From the NCBI GenBank assembly GCA_016202395.1, contig JACQOV010000022.1:1-51440 (forward strand): a stretch of 51,440 nucleotides of DNA, written 5' to 3'. Below the pieces are notes generated by a model. That model was not told the DNA's origin and ran no database searches. It was given only the letters and a program-made list of their open reading frames with translations. Source of the stretch: Deltaproteobacteria bacterium. Its GTDB lineage: Bacteria > JACQOV01. Both the position numbers and the translations under genes were made by a program. This document shows positions 32,824 to 40,584 of this stretch, one piece after another. The stretch's first letter is position 1. Each line of letters begins with the position of its first letter.

Positions 32824-33952
32824 CTTGAAGCGCCGCCTTTTTCAATTGAAGTCTCGCCAGGGTATGGGGGAGAAAAATGTGCCGTCGCACCTCTTTCAAT
32901 TGGATGATCAATTCATCCCCTTTTACCCAGAGTTTTAAATCCCCCTTATCCGTGCCAGGAAGGAGGATCGAGACTAAATAATCCTCGTTTACAGGGCGGA
33001 TGTCAATGGGGTTTTCGTTATAGAAGGTCGCTGTGGGGTCTTTGTCCCCAAAAAGTTCGTGGGCCATTCGGGAAAGGAGCGCAACCCCCACAATCTCTTC
33101 TTCAAAGTAAGGGGAGATCAACAGCGGCAAAGGGTCAAAACGGTCCTTTGCCTCTTTCAGGTGTCGTTTCTGGATGGCGACCCATTTTTTAAGAGCGGGG
33201 TTATTCCATTCGTTGGGGAAAAGTCGATTCACAGCCACTGCGTCGACTCGATAGCCAAAGAGGCTTAAGGTCGCATAAGCCCTTTGGGCCTCTTTAATTA
33301 CCATTTTTTCAGGTTGAATCACCAATCGAATGTTGGTGTCGGGACCGGTGAGTAATCCGTGAATGCCTTCAATCCGCCGGTAGAGGTTTTCAACCGAGGC
33401 ATAAACGTCATCGTGGGGGAGAGGAAACTTCGTGATCTTTTCGGCAATAGGTCGGACCGCTTTTAAGATCTTTCGCTCGATGGGAAAAAAACGTTCCATG
33501 TACCAACGAAGAGCGTCGGGGAGACTTAAGAGCCTTGCAGTGGCCGCGGTTGGAGCGCAATCGACAATCACGACATCAAACTCTCCTGTTCCTGAGTATT
33601 CTTGAAGTTTGAGAAGATTGAAAAGCTCCTCCATCCCCGGCAGGATTGCCAGCTCTTGAGCCACGATGTCATTCAATCCTTGTTTTCGCAGAACCTGTGA
33701 GATGTAGGCGTGAATAGTTCCCCAATGGCTCTGGAGCTCTTGATGAACATTAATCTCTTGAGCGTAGAGTTTCTCTGTGATGGGGGTTGGATCAGCGCCG
33801 ACCGGTTTGTCGAAAGAGTCCCCTAAGCTGTGGGCTCCATCGGTGCTGATGACCAAGGTTTTGTGTCCTAGCTCAGCGCAACGCAACGCCGTTGCAGCGG
33901 AGATGGTCGTTTTGCCGACTCCTCCTTTACCGGTGTAAAGTAAGATCCTCAT
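32789..33952 (-). CDS. ArsA/Get3-family ATPase with HSP20-like C-terminal domain (first of three)
   Basis: The 387-residue product has deviant Walker A GKGGVGKTTISAATA at 8-22, switch I STDGAHSLGDSF and switch II IVDCAPTAATARLLSLPDALRWYME. The middle is helical, as in client-binding Get3/ArsA proteins. The last ~80 residues (PGTDKGDLKLWVKGDELIIQL, RHIFLPHTLARL) form the alpha-crystallin/HSP20-like domain found on some bacterial ArsA homologues. No arsenite cysteines are apparent. It leads the ATPase/beta-barrel cluster, 29 bases after the tatA-like gene. The chaperone-like tail suggests handling of hydrophobic proteins or lipids rather than metalloid export. Confidence 0.93.
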   Translation of the reverse strand: MRILLYTGKGGVGKTTISAATALRCAELGHKTLVISTDGAHSLGDSFDKPVGADPTPITEKLYAQEINVHQELQSHWGTIHAYISQVLRKQGLNDIVAQELAILPGMEELFNLLKLQEYSGTGEFDVVIVDCAPTAATARLLSLPDALRWYMERFFPIERKILKAVRPIAEKITKFPLPHDDVYASVENLYRRIEGIHGLLTGPDTNIRLVIQPEKMVIKEAQRAYATLSLFGYRVDAVAVNRLFPNEWNNPALKKWVAIQKRHLKEAKDRFDPLPLLISPYFEEEIVGVALLSRMAHELFGDKDPTATFYNENPIDIRPVNEDYLVSILLPGTDKGDLKLWVKGDELIIQLKEVRRHIFLPHTLARLQLKKAALQDGRFQVYFGNP

Positions 33953-33981
33953 TTCAGTAGGCTGTTGAAGTGTCGGAGTGT

Positions 33982-34188
33982 TTAAGTTTTTGAAGAATCA
34001 TCCCCAGTTTTTTTGGGGGCATCCTTCTTGGGAGTAACGTCAATGGCATCCGGCTCTTTAAGAGATTTCTTAAACCCTCGGATAGCTTTACCCAGTCCCT
34101 CCCCAATCTGTGGGAGACGAGAGGCGCCAAAGATAATCACCACAATCAACAAGATCACAATGAGTTCCCACATCCCTAGGCCAAACAT
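33982..34188 (-). CDS. tatA: Twin-arginine translocase subunit TatA/TatE
   Basis: The 68-residue protein has one membrane helix (about 5-22, [18 protein letters not shown]), the hinge, an amphipathic helix with the conserved [19 protein letters not shown], and a polar Lys/Asp tail. These are the marks of TatA/E, which forms the Tat pore. TatB is longer and has a Glu in the membrane helix context; TatC is not in the window. It lies between the lipase and ArsA genes on the same strand. Confidence 0.95.
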   Translation of the reverse strand: MFGLGMWELIVILLIVVIIFGASRLPQIGEGLGKAIRGFKKSLKEPDAIDVTPKKDAPKKTGDDSSKT

Positions 34189-34218
34189 GCTTTTCTCCTT
34201 TCATGGATTCTTCGACGT

Positions 34219-35055
34219 TCAAGCCACATTCGGACGCACCACCCGAAGCGCTGGCAGTTTCGACTTTTCACCGAGAAGCCTTTGCAGCGCCTCGAAAACC
34301 TCTGAGGAATAAAGTAATCCCCAATGCCCCACAGAATCGATTGCGATGTCGGCGGTGTCCTGTGGCCAACGGGCATATTCGGAGGGAAGTATCATTAAAT
34401 CATAGGCGGACCAAACGGAGGCCGTGTAGATGTAGCGAAGTTTGTCGAGATTGTCTTGATTAATCTTAGTGATGAATTGCCCTCTTGGATTGAGTTGACG
34501 ACCGCACGGAGTGACTGCAAAAAGATAAAGCTCAGTTCCCTGATTAGGACAGGCCAGAGTAATGCAACGTTCCACCTTCTTATACCCTTCAAGGAATTGG
34601 ACATAGTACCTTGCCACTAAACCTCCCATGCTATGCGCGATCACATCCACTCGATGAGCTCCCGTTTGATGCAGAATCTTGTCCACGTCTTCAGCAAGCC
34701 TTTCCGCGCTTTGTTCGATCGTTTTTTTCGAGGAGAGATTGATAGAGTAGACATGCCTCCAACCGGCCTTCTCTAGGCGATGTTTTAGAAGAAGGTAAGC
34801 CGACCCATTATGGAAATAACCATGGATTAGGAGGACCGGATTCTTTTCCTTGTCTTTGTTCTTTCTCCAATCGCCAGCGACTCGGTTCCCTTCCAGTTTA
34901 AGCCGATCCCAAGGGACCAGACCAATCGGATAAAAGATTCCTGCAAGCCACAAGAAGAAGAAGTCTTTGACCGTGACCGCTCCTATACGTGGCAGCCAGT
35001 TCCATTGAAGGAGAGAACCCACGAGGCCAGACCTCCTTTTAGTTTGTTGGGGCAT
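34219..35055 (-). CDS. Alpha/beta-hydrolase, lipase/acyltransferase-like
   Basis: The 278-residue protein has the lipase pattern: oxyanion region PVLLIHGYFHNGSAY, nucleophile elbow AHSMGG, then VERCITLACPNQGTEL, and a late catalytic His in DSVGHWGLLYS. A hydrophobic N-terminal stretch (FFFLWLAGIFYPIGLVPW, about 32-49) could anchor it in the inner membrane. Sequence style resembles triacylglycerol lipases and PGAP1-like esterases. It is the first gene of the minus-strand run that continues into tatA and the ArsA cluster; whether it shares their function is unclear. Confidence 0.88.
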   Translation of the reverse strand: MPQQTKRRSGLVGSLLQWNWLPRIGAVTVKDFFFLWLAGIFYPIGLVPWDRLKLEGNRVAGDWRKNKDKEKNPVLLIHGYFHNGSAYLLLKHRLEKAGWRHVYSINLSSKKTIEQSAERLAEDVDKILHQTGAHRVDVIAHSMGGLVARYYVQFLEGYKKVERCITLACPNQGTELYLFAVTPCGRQLNPRGQFITKINQDNLDKLRYIYTASVWSAYDLMILPSEYARWPQDTADIAIDSVGHWGLLYSSEVFEALQRLLGEKSKLPALRVVRPNVA

Positions 35056-35149
35056 AGACCCTCCTTTTCAAGCCTTTTCAAGGAATTGAGCTCACGCTCA
35101 TTCTAGCTCTATATGTTGAGCCACGTCAAGGGACTAAGCCAAACTTGGC

Positions 35150-35178
35150 TTGACATCGTAAATAAAACACTTTATCTT
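35150..35178 (+). promoter_or_regulatory. Promoter of the antitoxin-toxin-archease-rtcB array
   Basis: TTGACA (35150-35155), a 17-base spacer and TATCTT (35173-35178) form a good sigma-70 promoter. CTTTA-N6-TAAAG overlaps the -10 element, and two further TAAAG copies follow, a likely autoregulatory operator for the AbrB-type antitoxin. An AAAGGAG box stands before ATG 35211. Confidence 0.7.
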
Positions 35179-35210
35179 AGTAAAGAAGTAAAGAGTAAAG
35201 GAGTTTTACC

Positions 35211-35435
35211 ATGAAGACATCTCGATTATCACAAAAAAGCCAGGTGACGATTCCAAAGGAGGTTCGGGAGGTTCTAGGACTAGAGCCTGGGGATGTCATT
35301 GTTTATGAGTTAAAAAATGGGGTTGCTACGCTTCATCGGGCCGGGCCTCTAGATATCGCTTTTCATGCAAGTCTCTCCAAGATCCTCGATGAGTGGGACT
35401 CTCCTGAAGATGACGAGGCTTTTAATGATCTGTGA
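35211..35435 (+). CDS. AbrB/MazE-type antitoxin
   Basis: The 74-residue protein begins with the swapped-hairpin AbrB/SpoVT DNA-binding domain (LSQKSQVTIPKEVREVLGLEPGDVIVYEL, residues 5-33) and ends with an acidic tail (DEWDSPEDDEAFNDL), as is usual for antitoxins that cap a basic toxin. It overlaps the toxin start by 11 bases, the classic antitoxin-first order. Promoter and operator-like repeats lie directly upstream, consistent with autoregulation. Confidence 0.93.
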   Translation: MKTSRLSQKSQVTIPKEVREVLGLEPGDVIVYELKNGVATLHRAGPLDIAFHASLSKILDEWDSPEDDEAFNDL

Positions 35436-35754
35436 GCCCTGGGACGTGGTTGTGGTCCCTTTTCCATTTACCGAGAGATCTCAAACCAAGAGAAGACCAG
35501 CGGTCGTTTTAAGTCACCCCGAATTCAATCAAAACGGCTACACCATTTTATCCATGATTACCACTCGGACTCATGCTCCATGGCCCGGCGATACAACCCT
35601 TGGAGATTTTCAGATAGCCGGCTTAAAACTTCCATGCATCGCGCGTTTGAAATTATTTTCTCTCGACAACCGTCTAATTTCAAAGAAAATTGGCGCTCTT
35701 TCTTCAGAAGACCAACAGCAAGTTCATGCGTCTTTGCGGCGATATCTGATTTGA
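35425..35754 (+). CDS. MazF/PemK-family mRNA interferase toxin
   Basis: I start at ATG 35425 (109 residues), which overlaps the antitoxin stop; a longer frame from 35365 would lie inside the antitoxin gene. Family marks are the opening CEPWDVVVVPFPFTE, KRRPAVVLSH, ITTRTHAPWPGDTTL, AGLKLPCIARL and the ending IGALSSEDQQQVHASLRRYL. MazF toxins cut RNA, leaving 2',3'-cyclic phosphate and 5'-OH ends. The archease gene begins only 4 bases after its stop, so toxin, archease and the RtcB ligase that seals such ends probably share one transcript. Confidence 0.92.
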   Translation: MICEPWDVVVVPFPFTERSQTKRRPAVVLSHPEFNQNGYTILSMITTRTHAPWPGDTTLGDFQIAGLKLPCIARLKLFSLDNRLISKKIGALSSEDQQQVHASLRRYLI

Positions 35755-35758
35755 ATCC

Positions 35759-36184
35759 ATGACAAAACAAAAGCATTACGAACCCTTTGAACATACGGCG
35801 GATGTGGGATTGCGAGTTTGGGGGAGCGATCTCGAAGAGCTTTTTCGAAATAGTGTTGAGGCGATGTTTAGTTTGGTTGTGGATGTCAACACCACTGAGC
35901 CCAAAGAGACTTTAGAAATCAAAGTGGAGGGAAGGGATTTACAAACCCTCTTCTTTAATTGGCTTGATGAGCTTCTCTATTTGCATCTAACGAAGTATTT
36001 TCTTTTTTGCGAGGTAGAAAAGATAGAAATGAGCCCAAATCATTTACAAGCCTCTGTTCGGGGGGAAACGATCGATCTAGAGCGCCATCAGCTCTTGACG
36101 GAACTCAAGGCCGTTACTTATCATCAATTTGAAGTCCAGCAAACCAAGGAAGGCTGGCAAGCGATCGTCATTTTTGATGTGTAG
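35759..36184 (+). CDS. Archease (RtcB cofactor)
   Basis: The 141-residue product matches archease: FEHTADVGLRVWGSDLEELF at the N-terminus with the metal-binding aspartate, WLDELLYLH in the middle and an ending YHQFEVQQTKEGWQAIVIFDV whose final Asp contributes to metal binding. Archease speeds guanylylation and turnover of the RNA ligase RtcB. It starts 4 bases after the toxin gene and is followed, immediately after its stop, by the large palindrome and then rtcB. Confidence 0.96.
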   Translation: MTKQKHYEPFEHTADVGLRVWGSDLEELFRNSVEAMFSLVVDVNTTEPKETLEIKVEGRDLQTLFFNWLDELLYLHLTKYFLFCEVEKIEMSPNHLQASVRGETIDLERHQLLTELKAVTYHQFEVQQTKEGWQAIVIFDV

Positions 36185-36293
36185 TTTTTCGCTGAATCCG
36201 CGGGTCCTGTCATGGGGTTTCCCCCAGGCGTGCTCCACGGTCCGCGCGCCTGGGGGTCCCCCACCCCATGCCACCCACGGATTCAGCGAAAGA
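36185..36293. repeat. Large palindromic element, copy 2 of 2 (between archease and rtcB)
   Basis: The palindrome begins at the base after the archease stop and ends 16 bases before the rtcB ATG. The outer arms TTTCGCTGAATCCGCGGGT and ACCCACGGATTCAGCGAAA pair with one mismatch. Inside, CATGGGGT pairs with ACCCCATG and CCCCCAGGCG with CGCCTGGGGG. Compared with copy 1 (13405-13525) the core is nearly identical, the one changed core pair is compensated (C-G there, T-A here) and the outer arms differ completely yet still pair. If transcribed it forms a very stable hairpin in the archease-rtcB leader. Confidence 0.88.
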
Positions 36294-36309
36294 ATTTTGA
36301 TGTTGTTTT

Positions 36310-37749
36310 ATGGAAATCAAACTCCAAAAAGTGGATGCATACCGGTGGCGAGTTCCAAAGGAAGGTCCGATGAGGGTTCCAGGTCTTATCTTTGCCACTG
36401 AAGAGCTGATGCGTGATATTCATCAGGATCAATCGATTCAGCAGGTGGCCCATGTAGCCCATCTTCCAGGGATCCTCAAACACTCCATCGCCATGCCCGA
36501 CATCCACTGGGGCTACGGCTTTCCGATCGGTGGTGTTGCCGCCATGGATCCTGATGAAGGGGTCCTTGCTCCCGGAGGAATCGGCTACGATATCAATTGT
36601 GGGGCGAGGTTGATTCGAACCGATCTTGAGAAAAAAGATTGGGAGCCGAAGAAGAAAGAGGTGATGGATGCGCTGTTCCAGAATATTCCTTCCGGTGTTG
36701 GCTCCAAAGGGGCTTTGAATCTCAATGATTCGGAATTAAAAAAAGTTTTAACGGAAGGGGTGAAATGGGCGATCCAGAATGGCTATGCGACGGAGGCCGA
36801 TCGGGAACACATGGAGGAATCAGGTTGTATGCCCCATGCCGATCCCACCCAGGTGAGCGTTCGAGCCAGAGAGCGAGGGAGGCCACAGCTCGGAACGGTA
36901 GGCTCTGGCAATCATTTTGTGGAAGTTCAGTATGTCGATGAGATTTATGATGAGGCAACGGCCCATGCCTTTGGCCTTTTCAAAGATCAGATTACGGTCA
37001 TGATTCATTCGGGCTCTCGCGGGCTGGGCTACCAGATTTGCGATGATTATCTTAAAATGATCTCCCAGGCCTGCAATCGTTATGGAATCTCTGTTCCGGA
37101 TCGTCAACTCTGTTGTGTTCCCTTAACTTCTCCGGAGGCCCATGATTATTTTGGCGCAATGAATTGCGCAATCAATTTCGCTTTCACCAATCGCCAGATC
37201 ATGACCCATGGGGTTCGGGAGACGTTTGAACAAATTTTTAGAAGAAGCCGAGAAGATTTGGGGATGACCCTTGTTTACGATGTCTGCCACAATATCGCAA
37301 AGTTCGAAGAACACGTTGTGGATGGAAAGAAGAAGCGGGTTTGCGTCCATCGTAAAGGGGCTACACGCGCTTTTCCGCCGGGGCATCCCTTAGTTCCAAA
37401 AGCCTATCGCGAAGTAGGGCAACCAGTTTTGATCCCGGGGGACATGGGGCGCTATTCCTATGTTTTGGTCGGAACCGACCGAGCGATGGAGGAAACGTTT
37501 GGCTCGAGCTGCCATGGAGCCGGCCGCGTTATGAGTCGTCATCAAGCGAAGAAAATCGCAGGGGGGAGAAATCTTTTCAAGGAAATGGAGGAGAAAGGGA
37601 TTCTTGTCCGCGCCCCCGGGCGTGGCACGGTGGCGGAGGAGATTTCGGAAGCCTACAAAGATGTCGCCGATGTAGTGGATGTGGTGCACGGCGCGGGCAT
37701 CGCCCGCAAAGTAGCCCGCCTCAGGCCCCTCGGCGTCCTGAAAGGCTAA
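36310..37749 (+). CDS. rtcB: RNA-splicing/repair ligase RtcB
   Basis: RtcB joins 2',3'-cyclic-phosphate (or 3'-phosphate) and 5'-OH RNA ends using GTP and manganese. The 479-residue product keeps all the active-site residues: Cys97 (GYDINCGAR), His202 (GSGNHFVE), His233 (HSGSRG), His in DVCHNIAKFE and the guanylylated His in GSSCHGAGRVMSR. Positions agree within one or two residues with the archaeal enzyme. There is no clear SD before the ATG, only the base of a large hairpin 16 bases upstream, so translation may depend on that structure. The genomic partner archease is just upstream. Confidence 0.97.
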   Translation: MEIKLQKVDAYRWRVPKEGPMRVPGLIFATEELMRDIHQDQSIQQVAHVAHLPGILKHSIAMPDIHWGYGFPIGGVAAMDPDEGVLAPGGIGYDINCGARLIRTDLEKKDWEPKKKEVMDALFQNIPSGVGSKGALNLNDSELKKVLTEGVKWAIQNGYATEADREHMEESGCMPHADPTQVSVRARERGRPQLGTVGSGNHFVEVQYVDEIYDEATAHAFGLFKDQITVMIHSGSRGLGYQICDDYLKMISQACNRYGISVPDRQLCCVPLTSPEAHDYFGAMNCAINFAFTNRQIMTHGVRETFEQIFRRSREDLGMTLVYDVCHNIAKFEEHVVDGKKKRVCVHRKGATRAFPPGHPLVPKAYREVGQPVLIPGDMGRYSYVLVGTDRAMEETFGSSCHGAGRVMSRHQAKKIAGGRNLFKEMEEKGILVRAPGRGTVAEEISEAYKDVADVVDVVHGAGIARKVARLRPLGVLKG

Positions 37750-37816
37750 GAGGGATACGGTGATTGATCCTGTGGGATAGAAATGATACCTTCAGGAGGC
37801 TTCAAGGAGGATAAAA

Positions 37817-39751
37817 ATGCTGGATATTTTAAGAAGAAAGAAGGGGAGCTGGGTGGTGAAGGTCATCCTCATCGCCATTGCTTTGTCTTTTGTGATCGGC
37901 TTTATGCTTTTGCCGGAGCTTCGCCAGGCCTTAACTGGCAAACTCGATTCCACGGTTGCGGCCAAGGTGGGAGATGAAAAGATTCCGCTCAGCGAGTATC
38001 AACGAGCTTATCAAAACACGCTGGCTCAATTCAAAGAACTTTTTAAGGACGGCCTTCAGGACCAGATGATCCAGCAGCTCAACCTGAAACAGCAGGTGAT
38101 CCAACAGATGGTGGATCGCCGGCTCCTCATCCAAGAGGCTCTCAACCTCGATCTAACGGTCACCGATGAAGAATTGAAAGAATCGATTTATAACTATGAG
38201 GTTCAAGGGGAGAAGATTTTCATGGATGAAACCGGTTGGTTCGATCGTGAACGGTACATCCAGATTGTGGAGGCCTCGGGCCTTTCGGTGGGGGAGTTTG
38301 AGGAGAGTTTTCGGCAGGATCTCCTTGCGGAAAAGATTCGGCAGGTGATCCTAGAGCCGATTCAGGTCATCGATTCCGAGGTGCGAGACCAGTACCGGTT
38401 GGATAACGAAAAGGTGAACCTTCGTTATGTCGTTATCAATCCCAGCGCCGTCGAGATCGGAAAAACAGCCGATGCGGAGCTCCTGGCTTTCTATGATAAG
38501 GATAAAGCGCAATGGGTCACCGGAGAGCGGCGCAAGGTCGACTATCTCCTGATCAGTCCCGCAACACTCCGAGAAAAGATCGAAATCTCCGATGCCGAGA
38601 TCAAAACCTACTACAGCGAGCATCGCAAAGATTATGAAAGCCCCGAAGAGATTCGGGCTCGGCATGTTTTGATTAAAGTGGAGGCCGATGCCAAAGAGGA
38701 GGATCGAGTCGCGGCGAAGAAGAAAGCGGAAGAGGTTTTAGCGCGCGCGAAAAAAGGGGAGAGTTTTGAAGAGCTTGCGAAAAGCTATTCGGAGGATCCA
38801 GGAAGCAAAGAGAGTGGTGGCGATCTGGGATTCTTTGGCCGTGGCCGAATGGTGAAACCTTTTGAGGATGCGGCCTTTGCGTTGAAAGAGGGGGAGGTGA
38901 GTGATTTAGTGGAGTCCCCCTTTGGCTACCATATTATTCGGCTGGAGGAGCGGAAGAAAGAGGGGTATCGAGCCTTAGAAGAGGTTAAAGCCCAAATCCA
39001 GAATAAATTGAGACAAGAAAAATCGGAGGAAGAGGTTGAAAAGGTTGCCAAGAAACTGGAGCGAGGGGCAAGAAAAGGGAAGAATTTGAAAGGGGTCGCT
39101 GAGAAACAGAAACTGGAGGTGAGAACGATCGAGGTCGAAAAGGGGAATAATTATCTTTCCGGAATCCCCGATTCCAAGGTCTTCATAGAGGCGGCGGAGG
39201 CCCTCGAGGTGGGAAAGATGAGCCCCTTGGTGAAAGGATCCCGCAATCAATATCTGTTGCAGCTTGTCACGATAGAGCCCCCCGCAGAGCGTCCCTTTGA
39301 AGAGGTGAAGGCCGAGGTGGAGAGGGAATTTGAGAAGGAGTATCGCCAAACGAAGGCCACTCAAGAGGCCGAAAAACTTTTAAGCGAGGCCAAGAAATTA
39401 AAGAGTCTGGAGAAAGCGGCAAAGAGATTGGGTCAAAAAACTGAGGAGACGGGGCTATTTGCCAGACGCACCGACTACGTCCCGCGGATCGGAACAGCCG
39501 TAGAGATTTCGCGGCTTGGATTTTCTCTCGTGGCCGAGAGTCGGTGGCCGGAAAAATCGATCGTTTACAACGACCGCTACTATGCTTTGGAATTGATCGA
39601 GCGGAAAGAACCCGATTGGGGGGAGTTTGACAAGAATTTTCTGAAAGAGAAGGAGAAAGTTTTAGAGCGGTTGCGCCAATCGGCTTTTCAGGAATATCTC
39701 TCAAAGCTTCGAGAGAAAGCGAAAGTAGCCATCAACTACGAAGCGCTTTAA
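37817..39751 (+). CDS. ppiD: PpiD/SurA-like membrane-anchored peptidyl-prolyl isomerase
   Basis: The 644-residue protein has an N-terminal membrane helix (about 13-34, VVKVILIAIALSFVIGFMLL), a SurA_N-like chaperone region (about 45-200), a parvulin domain at about 275-375 (ARHVLIKV, GESFEELAKSYSEDPGSKESGGDLGFFGRG, PFGYHIIRLE) and a further coiled, parvulin-like half. Length and order match PpiD, which helps newly secreted proteins fold at the Sec translocon. GGAGG precedes the ATG by 6 bases. It stands alone after rtcB and is followed 3 bases later by an SDR gene. Confidence 0.93.
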   Translation: MLDILRRKKGSWVVKVILIAIALSFVIGFMLLPELRQALTGKLDSTVAAKVGDEKIPLSEYQRAYQNTLAQFKELFKDGLQDQMIQQLNLKQQVIQQMVDRRLLIQEALNLDLTVTDEELKESIYNYEVQGEKIFMDETGWFDRERYIQIVEASGLSVGEFEESFRQDLLAEKIRQVILEPIQVIDSEVRDQYRLDNEKVNLRYVVINPSAVEIGKTADAELLAFYDKDKAQWVTGERRKVDYLLISPATLREKIEISDAEIKTYYSEHRKDYESPEEIRARHVLIKVEADAKEEDRVAAKKKAEEVLARAKKGESFEELAKSYSEDPGSKESGGDLGFFGRGRMVKPFEDAAFALKEGEVSDLVESPFGYHIIRLEERKKEGYRALEEVKAQIQNKLRQEKSEEEVEKVAKKLERGARKGKNLKGVAEKQKLEVRTIEVEKGNNYLSGIPDSKVFIEAAEALEVGKMSPLVKGSRNQYLLQLVTIEPPAERPFEEVKAEVEREFEKEYRQTKATQEAEKLLSEAKKLKSLEKAAKRLGQKTEETGLFARRTDYVPRIGTAVEISRLGFSLVAESRWPEKSIVYNDRYYALELIERKEPDWGEFDKNFLKEKEKVLERLRQSAFQEYLSKLREKAKVAINYEAL

Positions 39752-39754
39752 TTC

Positions 39755-40579
39755 ATGAAAGACCTCAAAGATAAGATTGCTTTGGTGACCGGGGCGGGTC
39801 AAGGAATTGGGCGAGAGATTGCCTTGGCGTTGGCTCGTGAAGGGTGTCAGGTGGTGGTCAACGATATTGTGAAGGAAAAGGCGGAAGAGGTTACCCGTGA
39901 GATTGTTTCTCGAGGTTGTTCTTCTCAGTCGATGGTTGCGGACATCTCGGATCGGTCTCAAATGGAGTCGATGTGTATCGAGGCTTTGAGTCGGTTCGGT
40001 CGGATCGATATTATGGTCCATAATGCGGCGGTGCGTGTGGCGGGGAGGGTCGAGGAAATTCCCGTTGCCGAATGGGAGAGGATCCTCAATGCCAATGTTT
40101 GGTCCCAGATCATTGCCACTCGGGTGTTATTGCCCTCGATGCTTGAGAAAAAACGAGGACATTTCGTTCATATCGCTTCCTTGGCTGGGCTTTGGGCAGG
40201 AGGGATGATCCTCCCCTATGCCACCACTAAATTTGCCAATGTGGGATTTGCCGAGGCGCTCTCAGCCCAGGTTCGCTCCAGCGGGATTAAGGTCACATTG
40301 GTTTGTCCTGCCTTTGTCAGAACTCCTTCCGTGGGGGCCTATCGTGTTTCGGGAAAGGAGCCGTCTCAAGAGTCGTTTGTGAAAAGCCACGATTGGTTTA
40401 ATAACCATTGGGGGATGGATCCCGAAAAAGTGGCCGAAAAGGTCGTGCGTGCTATTCGAAAAGACCAGTTTCTTGTGCTCATTCCCGCGATCTCTCGCCT
40501 GCTTCTCTTGGGTCGGGTCCTTTTTCCCCAGGCTTTCCTTCGACTCAACAGCCGGATCACTGATCGGGTGCTACGTTGA
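39755..40579 (+). CDS. Short-chain dehydrogenase/reductase
   Basis: A 274-residue SDR with the cofactor motif TGAGQGIG (14-21), NAA (VHNAAV), catalytic Ser in HIASLAG, and YATTK with Tyr and Lys. The C-terminal 40 residues are hydrophobic and basic (LLLLGRVLFPQAFLRLNSRITDRVL), like acyl-chain or steroid-active SDRs that contact membranes. Asp near 38 (VVNDIV) would favour NAD(H). It begins 3 bases after ppiD with no intervening terminator and ends 5 bases before the convergent hydrolase stop. Confidence 0.92.
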   Translation: MKDLKDKIALVTGAGQGIGREIALALAREGCQVVVNDIVKEKAEEVTREIVSRGCSSQSMVADISDRSQMESMCIEALSRFGRIDIMVHNAAVRVAGRVEEIPVAEWERILNANVWSQIIATRVLLPSMLEKKRGHFVHIASLAGLWAGGMILPYATTKFANVGFAEALSAQVRSSGIKVTLVCPAFVRTPSVGAYRVSGKEPSQESFVKSHDWFNNHWGMDPEKVAEKVVRAIRKDQFLVLIPAISRLLLLGRVLFPQAFLRLNSRITDRVLR

Positions 40580-40584
40580 GGATT

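Noticed and set aside
29117..33952. Arsenic resistance operon
   Set aside because: ArsA-like ATPases occur, but there is no ArsB, ArsR, ArsC or ArsD and the arsenite-binding cysteines are not evident.
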